NCBI GenBank assembly: GCA_964468725.1
Contig: CAYXVU010000248.1
Location: 1 to 8,870 of the forward strand
Source of the DNA: CAYXVU01 sp964468725
GTDB lineage: Bacteria; Acidobacteriota; Blastocatellia; UBA7656
DNA length: 8,870 nucleotides
Direction: 5' to 3'
This document shows, piece after piece, positions 1-5,933 of the stretch. The position numbers were made by a program, and so were the translations under genes. Position 1 is the first letter of the stretch, and every line of letters begins with the position of its first letter. Below the pieces are notes generated by a model that was given only the letters and a program-made list of their open reading frames with translations, had not been told where the DNA came from and made no database searches.

Positions 1-1905
1 TTCGAGAGAGAGATAAAAGCGCGACGAACCCGGATCGCCTTGACGGCCAGAACGCCCGCGCAACTGATTATCAATACGCCGTGATTCGTGGCGTTCGGTT
101 CCGAGAATATGTAACCCGCCGAGTCCGACGACCTCTTCGTGTTCGGCGTCGGTAATCTCTTTGGCGCGCACCAACGCTTTTTCCCATTGCGCTTCGGTCG
201 CATCATCGGGGTTAATCTCTTTTTCTTTGAGAAACTTTTTAGCGAGGAATTCCGGGTTGCCGCCGAGCAGGATGTCGGTTCCGCGACCGGCCATGTTGGT
301 GGCAATCGTCACCTGCCCTTTGCGACCGGCCTGCGCGACGATGTCGGCTTCGCGTCCGGCGTGTTCAGGTTTGGCGTTTAAGACGTTGTGCGGGACGCGG
401 CTCTTCTTCAGTTGATCGGCAAGCATCTCCGAGCTTTCGACGGAGATCGTGCCAACCAGAACCGGCTGCCCTTTTTCGTGCAATTCTTTAATCTCGGTTA
501 CGACGGCGTTCCATTTCTCGCGCTCCGTGCGGTAGATCACATCGGGATGATCTTTGCGAACCATAGCGCGATGCGTAGGCACGACGCAGACATCGAGTTT
601 ATAGATGTTGCCGAACTCCGCCGCTTCGGTCTCCGCCGTTCCAGTCATTCCGGCGAGTTTGGCATACATGCGGAAATAGTTTTGCAAGGTGATGGTCGCA
701 AGGGTCTGATTTTCGGCTTCGATCTTCACGCCCTCTTTGGCCTCGACCGCTTGATGGAGTCCATCGCTCCATCGCCGTCCCGGCATGATGCGACCGGTGA
801 ATTCGTCCACAATGATGACTTCGCCCTCTTTGACGATGTACTGCTTGTCGAGGTGATAGAGGGAGTGGGCTTTGAGCGATTGCTCGATGCAATGCAGCAA
901 CTCGATATTGTCCGGGTCATAGAGGTTGGCCACGTTGGTGATGCGCTCAGCGGCTTCGACGCCCTCTTCAGTCAGCGAAGCGGTGTGCTGTTTTTCATCG
1001 AGGTGGTAGAGCAGGCGCGGGTCTTGTTTGAGGTCTACGTCGCCTTCCTGTTTTTTGATCTCGGCGACGCGCTTTTGCTGTTCGGCCTTTAACCGTGCCA
1101 GAGCTTCGTTGGCGGTGTAGTACTTTTCCGTCGAGTCCTCGGACGAGCCGGAGATGATGAGCGGAGTGCGCGCTTCGTCAATCAGAATCGAGTCCACCTC
1201 GTCCACGATGGCAAAGAAGTGACCGCGCTGCACCATCGCTTCGGGATCGAACTTCATGTTGTCGCGCAGATAGTCGAAGCCGAATTCGTTGTTCGTGCCA
1301 TAGGTGATGTCGGCGTTGTAGGCCTCTTTGCGCGACAGATCATCCATGTCATGTTGAATGCAGCCGACGGTGAGGCCGAGGAAGCGATAGATTCGCCCCA
1401 TCCATTCAGCGTCGCGTTTGGCCAGATAATCGTTGACCGTAACGATATGCACACCGCGTCCGGCCAAGGCATTGAGATAGGCGGGCAGGGTGGCGACGAG
1501 GGTTTTGCCTTCGCCCGTCTTCATCTCGGTAATCAGGCCGCGATGCAAGACCATGCCGCCGATCAACTGCACATCGAAGTGGCGCATGGTGGTGACGCGG
1601 CGCGAGGCTTCGCGGACGACGGCGAAGGCTTCGGGCAGAATCTCGTCGAGCGCCTCATCCACGACGCGGCGCAGGGCGCGTTTTTCGGCGTCGGGCGTTT
1701 CACCGGTGATGTCGGACTGTGCAACATGGCGAGCAATCTGCTCGCGGAACTTCTCGGTATAGGCGCGCAGTTCATCATCCGAAAGGGGTTGCAATCGGGA
1801 TTCGAAGTCATTGATTTCATCAACGATTGGCCATAGCCGTTTAAGCAACCGTTCGTTAGCACTGCCAAAAATTTTGGTGGCGATTTTATTTACAATAGCT
1901 GTCAT
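1..1905 (-). CDS. secA: Preprotein translocase ATPase SecA (partial, C-terminus beyond window)
   Basis: SecA is the cytoplasmic/peripheral-membrane motor that pushes unfolded preproteins through SecYEG using ATP. Translating the minus strand from the ATG at 1905 gives 635 uninterrupted codons in one frame to the window edge; no stop is reached, so the C-terminal part (most of the helical scaffold/wing region, linker and any zinc tail) is missing. Visible landmarks: LPEAFAVVREASRR near residues 90-103, Walker A MKTGEGKT at 128-135, Walker B DEVD at 235-238 followed by SILIDEARTPLIISG, then the preprotein cross-linking domain, GRRWSDGLHQAVEAKEG, AGMTGTAETEA, TIATNMAGRGTDILLGG, and motif VI QLRGRSGRQGD with probable arginine fingers R618 and R621. 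Compared with E. coli SecA from memory, Walker A sits about 26 residues later and there is extra sequence after the Walker B region. The start is supported by the family N-terminus (VNKIATKIFGSANERLLKRL); the ribosome site is weak (GGAA about 10 bases upstream). Identity is essentially certain. Confidence 0.98.
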   Translation of the reverse strand, partial: MTAIVNKIATKIFGSANERLLKRLWPIVDEINDFESRLQPLSDDELRAYTEKFREQIARHVAQSDITGETPDAEKRALRRVVDEALDEILPEAFAVVREASRRVTTMRHFDVQLIGGMVLHRGLITEMKTGEGKTLVATLPAYLNALAGRGVHIVTVNDYLAKRDAEWMGRIYRFLGLTVGCIQHDMDDLSRKEAYNADITYGTNNEFGFDYLRDNMKFDPEAMVQRGHFFAIVDEVDSILIDEARTPLIISGSSEDSTEKYYTANEALARLKAEQQKRVAEIKKQEGDVDLKQDPRLLYHLDEKQHTASLTEEGVEAAERITNVANLYDPDNIELLHCIEQSLKAHSLYHLDKQYIVKEGEVIIVDEFTGRIMPGRRWSDGLHQAVEAKEGVKIEAENQTLATITLQNYFRMYAKLAGMTGTAETEAAEFGNIYKLDVCVVPTHRAMVRKDHPDVIYRTEREKWNAVVTEIKELHEKGQPVLVGTISVESSEMLADQLKKSRVPHNVLNAKPEHAGREADIVAQAGRKGQVTIATNMAGRGTDILLGGNPEFLAKKFLKEKEINPDDATEAQWEKALVRAKEITDAEHEEVVGLGGLHILGTERHESRRIDNQLRGRSGRQGDPGSSRFYLSLE

Positions 1906-1974
1906 AGTTGTTTCCAATACCCGGTCATCATCGGTTCAGGGTCAGCCCGAGAACTGCACCGACAACCAACGAGT

Positions 1975-2004
1975 ATAGTATGGGATGCTCAATTCCGGCG
2001 TCAA
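1975..2004 (-). promoter_or_regulatory. Candidate sigma70-type promoter for secA
   Basis: On the minus strand, TTGACG (1999-2004, 5 of 6 to the -35 consensus) is followed after 18 bases by TACTAT (1975-1980, 4 of 6 to the -10 consensus). A transcript would start near 1968 and leave a leader of about 60 bases before the secA ATG at 1905, a normal arrangement. Called by eye from consensus match and position only. An overlapping TATACT just downstream matches -10 better but would need a 21-base spacer. Confidence 0.5.
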
Positions 2005-2051
2005 ACCTGCTGGTCGAGCGACTGAAGGAGGAGAGAGAAGCGAGGTTATTC

Positions 2052-2064
2052 CGGCCTCTGGCCG
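2052..2064. repeat. Short perfect inverted repeat (5-bp stem, 3-base loop)
   Basis: CGGCC and GGCCG flank a TCT loop. It is visible directly in the sequence. No poly-T tract follows on either strand, so termination is unlikely. Function unknown. Confidence 0.6.
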
Positions 2065-2169
2065 ACAGGGGCTTGCAGAGAAACATCGTATGCGGATTGG
2101 TCGGACGGTCGCCGATTCGTTAGAAGCATTCGCGCCCTCCGGTCGTCGGGGTTTATTCCTCTCGGACGC

Positions 2170-2182
2170 CCTTTGGGAAAGG
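2170..2182. repeat. Short perfect inverted repeat (5-bp stem, 3-base loop)
   Basis: CCTTT and AAAGG flank a GGG loop. It is visible directly. It lies in the same gene-free stretch as the hairpin at 2052-2064, with no terminator-like T-run beside it. Function unknown. Confidence 0.6.
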
Positions 2183-2349
2183 AACTCATGGGTAAAGGAG
2201 GCAGGCTGAAGGGCGGCTTTCTGCTTACAGATGGGCGCGAGTAGCAGGCGCGATTCGAGTGGATTGACGATCTTGCCCGCTGCCATTCATCACCCTCTAT
2301 CTCTCCTCTTTGCGACTGGTGCGGGCTGCCTGAACGGGGAAGGGCGGAG

Positions 2350-2403
2350 AAAAATTTTTTTGAGAAAAATACTGTTGACTTGCATGGGGGTGGGTGGTAG
2401 AAC
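2350..2403 (+). promoter_or_regulatory. Candidate promoter with A/T-rich upstream (UP-like) tract, distal to pilM
   Basis: TTGACT (2375-2380, 5 of 6) is followed after exactly 17 bases by TAGAAC (2398-2403, 4 of 6). The tract at 2350-2370 is almost pure A/T (an A5-T7 run, then A5-T) and falls where an UP element contacts the RNA polymerase alpha subunit, about -40 to -60. By consensus, spacing and upstream tract it is the best rightward promoter in the gap. Transcription would start near 2410 and give a leader of about 240 bases before pilM, unless it makes a separate small RNA. Called by eye; no experimental support. Confidence 0.5.
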
Positions 2404-2595
2404 TGACGGCGGTTGGAGAACCTGTTGTTCGAGCCCTTAACAAACCCCTAAAACGAACTGAGTTTCTCCTAAGCATCTGTCGTTGAGTTAGTCCCAAAAA
2501 TTTCCGCCCCTCAAATTTCGTGCTTGCACTCTTCCTAGCCGCACTCCCTGCGCGCCTGCCCCTACGATTTCGATCCTGACGAACTTGAGTCGCCA
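2404..2595 (+). other. Probable untranslated leader upstream of pilM, C-rich and G-poor
   Basis: No gene is seen here. If the promoter at 2350-2403 is used, this is the 5' leader of the pil transcript. It holds a small hairpin GGTT-GGAG-AACC near the presumed transcript start and a paired AAATTT/AAATTT (2498-2503 and 2513-2518). In the 80 bases 2491-2570 I count 33 C and 12 G, a C-over-G bias of the kind found at Rho loading sites. No known riboswitch or tRNA fold could be recognised. Confidence 0.4.
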
Positions 2596-2626
2596 TTGAC
2601 CAGAGCAGGCAGCCAATCGAAATAAT
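2596..2626 (+). promoter_or_regulatory. Candidate proximal pilM promoter
   Basis: TTGACC (2596-2601, 5 of 6) and AATAAT (2621-2626, 5 of 6) are separated by 19 bases, longer than the usual 16-18. If used, it would give a short leader of about 20 bases carrying the G-rich ribosome site directly before the pilM ATG. It could act together with, or instead of, the distal promoter at 2350-2403. Confidence 0.35.
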
Positions 2627-2653
2627 CAGACAGACCACGTTTCCGGGGGGATT

Positions 2654-3772
2654 ATGTTCGGGAAAAAGAATAGAAGCGTCGTCGGCCTCGACATCGGTTC
2701 CAGTTCCGTCAAAGCCGTAGAACTGAAACCGACGCGCAGCGGTTTTGAACTGCTTCACGTCGCCCACCAAAATCTGCAATCCGACACCATCGTTGACGGT
2801 CACATCATCGACCTCAACCACGTCAGTGATTGTATCAATCGCATCTGGAACGAACAGAGCATCAAGACGGCGCAGATTGCCACCTCGCTCTCCGGGCACG
2901 CAGTGATTGTCAAAAAGATCACCTTGCCTTCGATGCCGGAAGAGGAGTTGGACGAACAGATTCACTGGGAGGCCGAGCAATACATTCCTTTCGACATCAA
3001 CGATGTGAACCTCTACCACGAAGTGATCGAAGTTGATCCGCAGACGCAAAACATGGGCGTCTTGCTGGTTGCCTGCAAACGCGACAAGATCGCGCAATTC
3101 ACCCAGGTCATCTGGCAGGCCGGAAAACAACCGGTCATCGTAGATGTAGACGCTTTCGCTCTGCAGAACGCCTACGAGGTCAACTATCATCCAGCTCCGC
3201 ATCAAACCACGGCGCTGCTCGACATCGGCGCGTCGGTGATGACCATCAACATTGTGCGCGGCACAACCTCCATCTTTACCCGCGACATTTCGGCTGGCGG
3301 CAATCAGTTTACCGACCTCTTACAAAAAGAGCTCAATCTGACCTTCGACCAAGCCGAAACCCTCAAGCGCACTTGGCGCGGGGGGCAGGCAGCGCCGGTC
3401 AGCAATCCCAACTACGGGATGGAGGATATGCTGGGCGGCGGAGACGACCTCGATCAGCGCGCGAACATGGCGATTCAATCGGTCGCCGAGATGTTAGGGA
3501 TGGAGATTCAACGCACCCTCGATTTCTTCCGTTCGACCGCCGCCGATTCGCCGGTCATTGATCAGATGTTGATTGCCGGAGGCTCTTCCAAAGTCGCGTA
3601 CTTGTGCGACTACTTGTCGGAGAAGTTCCAGATGCCGGTTTCGATGTTCGATTCGTTTCGCTCGATTAAATTCGATCACAGAAAATTCGATGAAGAATAC
3701 ATGCGAGAGATCTCGCCGAATATGGCGGTCGCCGTCGGCCTGGCTTCGCGGGTTCTGGAGGTGGCGAAATGA
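2654..3772 (+). CDS. pilM: Type IV pilus assembly protein PilM (actin-like ATPase)
   Basis: PilM is a cytoplasmic FtsA/actin-like nucleotide-binding protein that docks on the N-terminal tail of PilN and anchors the PilMNOP alignment complex beside the motor. The 372-residue protein has the family layout: phosphate-1 loop VGLDIGSSSVKAVEL at residues 10-24, a middle region with EEELDEQIHWEAEQYIPF (96-113) typical of PilM, phosphate-2 segment ALLDIGASVMTINIVRG (187-203), and the adenosine-binding segment MLIAGGSSKVAYL (305-317). A Gly/Asp-rich stretch at about 240-268 (containing MLGGGDDLD) looks like a surface insertion. No signal peptide or membrane segment is seen. The start follows a GGGGGG tract ending 3 bases before the ATG, and MFGKK is a usual PilM beginning. 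The stop overlaps the pilN start (ATGA), implying translational coupling. Family assignment is very secure. Confidence 0.97.
   Translation: MFGKKNRSVVGLDIGSSSVKAVELKPTRSGFELLHVAHQNLQSDTIVDGHIIDLNHVSDCINRIWNEQSIKTAQIATSLSGHAVIVKKITLPSMPEEELDEQIHWEAEQYIPFDINDVNLYHEVIEVDPQTQNMGVLLVACKRDKIAQFTQVIWQAGKQPVIVDVDAFALQNAYEVNYHPAPHQTTALLDIGASVMTINIVRGTTSIFTRDISAGGNQFTDLLQKELNLTFDQAETLKRTWRGGQAAPVSNPNYGMEDMLGGGDDLDQRANMAIQSVAEMLGMEIQRTLDFFRSTAADSPVIDQMLIAGGSSKVAYLCDYLSEKFQMPVSMFDSFRSIKFDHRKFDEEYMREISPNMAVAVGLASRVLEVAK
3757..3762 (+). promoter_or_regulatory. Strong ribosome binding site for pilN inside the end of pilM
   Basis: GGAGGT lies 6 bases before the pilN ATG and is read within pilM codons. With the 4-base ATGA overlap it fixes the pilN start and suggests that translation of the two partners, which bind each other, is coupled. 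Confidence 0.8.
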
Positions 3773-4419
3773 TTAGAGTCAATCTGCTTGAAGGTACTGC
3801 CGAACAACGAGTCGCCATTCAAAAGACCAAAGTGGCGGCGCGGCGCGGACAACAGGTCTTCCTGCTGGCGGCGGCGCTGGCGATCTTTGCCATCGTCATC
3901 GGCGTAGATTACTTTCTCACCAACAACGCCCACGCCGAAGCCCAACAACAACTGGAAGTCGAAGAAGCGGAGGCCAAGAAGTTAGAAGGCGATATTCAAC
4001 GCAAAAATCAGTTGGAGAATGAACTCAAGCAGGTGGAAGAGCGCATCAAAGTCATCAAGCAATTGCGCGCCGAGCAGAAAGGGCCGGTGGCGTTGCTCTC
4101 TGCCATCAACGAACGCATGCCCGGCGGACAGGCCGATTTCCGGCTCTTATCAATCACCCAAAAAGGGCCGCGTCTGGAGATCGTCGGTTCCTCTTCGAGC
4201 CAACAGGTGATGGCTGACTTCGCTCGCCAGTTGGAGTTCTCCAATGGATTGTTTACCGCTCTCAACCTTTCCATTGAAGGCCGCGAAGTGAAAGCCGAAG
4301 AACTCGGTCGCACGGGCGAAGATTTGGCTAAAGTATTTCTCTTCAAAATCAGTTGCGATTACAACAAACCGCAAGCCGAAGGCGAAGAGAAAAAAGAGAC
4401 CAGCGCAGCGAGCAAGTGA
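3769..4419 (+). CDS. pilN: Type IV pilus inner-membrane protein PilN
   Basis: PilN is a bitopic inner-membrane protein; its short cytoplasmic tail inserts in a cleft of PilM and its periplasmic part pairs with PilO. The protein has 216 residues. It begins MIRVNLLEG, the conserved PilM-binding motif. A basic stretch follows (KTKVAARRGQQ, about 19-29), then one transmembrane helix at about 30-50 (VFLLAAALAIFAIVIGVDYFL), a long charged heptad-like coiled coil at about 55-103, and a ferredoxin-like periplasmic domain from about 105 to 200 (RLLSITQKGPRLEIVG and onward). The C-terminal tail, about 201-216, is Glu/Lys-rich and probably disordered. It overlaps pilM by 4 bases and sits 12 bases before pilO. 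The start is fixed by the binding motif and by GGAGGT upstream. No oddities were seen. Confidence 0.95.
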   Translation: MIRVNLLEGTAEQRVAIQKTKVAARRGQQVFLLAAALAIFAIVIGVDYFLTNNAHAEAQQQLEVEEAEAKKLEGDIQRKNQLENELKQVEERIKVIKQLRAEQKGPVALLSAINERMPGGQADFRLLSITQKGPRLEIVGSSSSQQVMADFARQLEFSNGLFTALNLSIEGREVKAEELGRTGEDLAKVFLFKISCDYNKPQAEGEEKKETSAASK

Positions 4420-4431
4420 AGGAGAATCTAT

Positions 4432-5121
4432 ATGGCAGCAGCAGTAACCAATGTCGCAAAACCGGCTGAAGAATCCGGCAGTTTTCTGTCGCGCATCCCT
4501 TGGTACTATCAGATGGCGCTGCTGGTCGCAATGGTCGGCCTTCTGATCTATGCTACCGATGCTTTGCTCTTTAGCGAGACGCGCAGCCAGACCACCAAGA
4601 TGCTCGAACAAGTGCAATCGCTCAAATCGAAGAACGCACAGGGCAACATCATTCGGCAAAATCTGGCGGCGACTGAGCAAGCTCTGGCGCAGAAGCGCGA
4701 AGAGATGGATCGCTTGCGCGATCTGTTACCCGATCAGATCGAAATCTCGCGCGTCTACGACAACATTAAAGATTTGATGCGCAACAACAAGCTCGACTTG
4801 AAACAGTTTGCCCAAGACAAGCCGGAGGCTTCCGAAATCTACACGGCGCAAAAGATCCTCGTGCAGGTGAGCGGCAGCTATGACAACCTCGGACAGTTCT
4901 TCTCTCAGGTCGGGTTTTACAAACGGATTTTGAGCGTGACCGATGTGGACATCAAGCAAGCCGAAGATGCGGCGCAAGAAGTCGGGCGCTCAATCAACAG
5001 TTCCTTTGTCTTAACGGCTTATTACATATCGCCAGCCAATCTGGAAAATCTCAACAAGAAACCGGCAGAGGCCGCAGACGCCCCGGCACCGGGCGCACCC
5101 AAACCGGGACAGCCCAAATAG
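4432..5121 (+). CDS. pilO: Type IV pilus inner-membrane protein PilO
   Basis: PilO forms homodimers and heterodimers with PilN in the inner membrane and periplasm and helps bind PilP, setting the alignment between motor and secretin. The protein has 229 residues: a cytoplasmic N-terminus with IPWYYQ just before the membrane, one transmembrane helix at about 26-47, a coiled coil at about 50-98 (TTKMLEQVQSLKSKN onward), the family-typical LLPDQIEISRVYDNI at about 98-112, and a ferredoxin-like domain to about 200 with TAQKILVQVSGSYDNLGQFF. The last 25 or so residues are Pro/Ala/Lys-rich (AADAPAPGAPKPGQPK) and probably flexible. AAGGAG lies 7 bases before the ATG, partly overlapping the pilN stop. 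Assignment rests on topology, motifs and gene order. Confidence 0.95.
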   Translation: MAAAVTNVAKPAEESGSFLSRIPWYYQMALLVAMVGLLIYATDALLFSETRSQTTKMLEQVQSLKSKNAQGNIIRQNLAATEQALAQKREEMDRLRDLLPDQIEISRVYDNIKDLMRNNKLDLKQFAQDKPEASEIYTAQKILVQVSGSYDNLGQFFSQVGFYKRILSVTDVDIKQAEDAAQEVGRSINSSFVLTAYYISPANLENLNKKPAEAADAPAPGAPKPGQPK

Positions 5122-5133
5122 CGGAGTCGCGTT

Positions 5134-5805
5134 ATGAAAATGAACTCAATCAAAGAGACCTACGCCATGCGAATCGCAAACGAGCAGTTTCGCCCCGTGC
5201 GCTTGCTGCACCTTTCGATTCTCTCTCTGCTCCTGATTCTCGCCTTTCTGGCCTTTCGCGCTCAAGCGCAGAATGGCAGCGACGGCACGACGGCAGTCAA
5301 GACCAAAGGGCCGTCTGCTGAATCCATCCGCCCGTACAAACCGGCTGGCAAAGACCCGTTCAAAAAGGCTCTCAAGCCCAAAGCGACAAGCGCAGGCGGC
5401 AGCACGCGCAAAGCAGCGACCGAAGTGGATATCAGCTTCCCGTCACTCGATACGCGCCGCGCCGAGTTTCGCCAGAAGGTTCAACGCAACGATGATCTCG
5501 GCTTGCCAGCGCCCGACCCGGTCAGCCAGTATTTGGTTCAAGAACTCACCGTTCTCGGTGTCTTCCAAGATGAAAAGGGCTTTGGCGCTTTTGTGCGCGC
5601 CCAACCGACCGGGACGATGTTCTTTGCGCGCCGCGGTTCGCTCTGCTACAACGGCGAAATCCTGCGCATTGAGGCCAACAGTTCGAACGTCTCCAATGCA
5701 CGCGTCGTCTTTCGCGAAGTCACCTATATCGCCGTCAACGGCAAACGCGCCGAGCAGGTGCGCCAAGTTGCCAAAGCGCCGGGCGCAGCGGAAAAATCGC
5801 AATGA
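5134..5805 (+). CDS. pilP: Type IV pilus assembly protein PilP
   Basis: PilP is a periplasmic protein that connects the PilNO dimer with the N0 domain of the PilQ secretin. The protein has 223 residues. The N-terminus has basic residues, a hydrophobic core at about 24-41 (LLHLSILSLLLILAFLAF) and a likely signal peptidase I site after AQA at 43-45. A flexible Lys/Pro/Ser-rich region follows to about 95, then the small beta-sandwich PilP domain at about 125-205, recognisable from YLVQELTVLGVFQDEKGFGAFVRAQPTGTMFFARRGS and the NGEILRIEAN strand. Characterised proteobacterial PilP proteins are lipoproteins; no LxxC lipobox is present here and the only cysteine (in SLCYNGE) is inside the domain. 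The start at 5134 has GGAG 7 bases upstream. An internal ATG at 5167 would give a more usual signal-peptide n-region but lacks a clear ribosome site. It lies 12 bases after pilO. Confidence 0.9.
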   Translation: MKMNSIKETYAMRIANEQFRPVRLLHLSILSLLLILAFLAFRAQAQNGSDGTTAVKTKGPSAESIRPYKPAGKDPFKKALKPKATSAGGSTRKAATEVDISFPSLDTRRAEFRQKVQRNDDLGLPAPDPVSQYLVQELTVLGVFQDEKGFGAFVRAQPTGTMFFARRGSLCYNGEILRIEANSSNVSNARVVFREVTYIAVNGKRAEQVRQVAKAPGAAEKSQ

Positions 5806-5933
5806 TCGCGCGTCCAACGACGGCGGCAGGCCAACAGCAGGTTTCGAATGCCTGAACGCCACATCCATCTGCCCTCGTGTTCACGTCCGCAGCAAGAGTT
5901 ATACTTAACGCAATGAGAGGGGAATAGAAGCAT
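5806..5933 (+). promoter_or_regulatory. pilP-pilQ gap with possible weak internal promoter
   Basis: This 128-base gap is much longer than the other spacings in the operon. TATACT at 5900-5905 matches the -10 consensus in 5 of 6 positions, but no good -35 lies at the right distance (about 3 of 6 for TGTTCA at 5878-5883). A short palindrome CGTG-TT-CACG (5876-5885) lies over the same place. The pilQ ribosome site is probably AGGGG at 5918-5922, about 11 bases from the ATG. No terminator-like hairpin plus T-run is seen, so read-through from pilP is expected. Confidence 0.3.

Larger units (their letters stand above)
2005..2349. other. Intergenic stretch without a convincing gene
   Basis: No protein I recognise is encoded here on either strand. 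Small open frames exist (plus 1985-2209; minus 1942-2286), but both lack a good ribosome site, have Arg/Pro/Ser-rich composition typical of non-coding GC-rich DNA, and run across the secA promoter candidate. Two short perfect inverted repeats are visible: CGGCC-TCT-GGCCG at 2052-2064 and CCTTT-GGG-AAAGG at 2170-2182. Neither has a following T-run, so they do not look like intrinsic terminators. The heptamer TCGGACG occurs twice (about 2101 and 2162). The stretch could be a dispersed intergenic repeat, decayed sequence or regulatory DNA; the window alone cannot decide. Confidence 0.6.

Noticed and set aside
388..1836. Plus-strand open frames of about 200-235 codons across 388-1092 and 1219-1836
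   Set aside because: They are antisense shadows of secA, whose motifs are unmistakable on the minus strand in an uninterrupted frame.
1985..2209. A 74-codon plus-strand open frame in the intergenic region
   Set aside because: No ribosome site upstream of the ATG, no domain recognised, and it overlaps the opposite-strand open frame and secA promoter candidate.
1942..2286. A 114-codon minus-strand open frame in the intergenic region, upstream of secA
   Set aside because: No good ribosome site, composition typical of non-coding GC-rich DNA, no recognised motif, and it runs over the candidate secA promoter. Kept only as part of the unexplained intergenic stretch.
2384..2397. G-rich run in the distal promoter spacer as a possible G-quadruplex
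   Set aside because: Only three G runs are present, the last of two bases; too few for a stable four-run quadruplex.
2401..2440. GTTCGAGCCC resembling a tRNA T-loop in the leader
   Set aside because: The bases on either side of the loop do not pair as a T-stem, and no acceptor, D or anticodon arms can be built around it.
2297..3205. A 302-codon open frame on the minus strand spanning the intergenic region and the start of pilM
   Set aside because: It lies antisense to the well-identified pilM over most of its length, and its part outside pilM is Arg/Ser-rich with no recognisable domain. It is explained by codon bias in pilM.
5273..5908. A 211-codon plus-strand frame overlapping pilP in another register
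   Set aside because: Highly Arg/Ser/Ala-rich without protein-like features; pilP in its own frame has a signal peptide and a recognisable domain.
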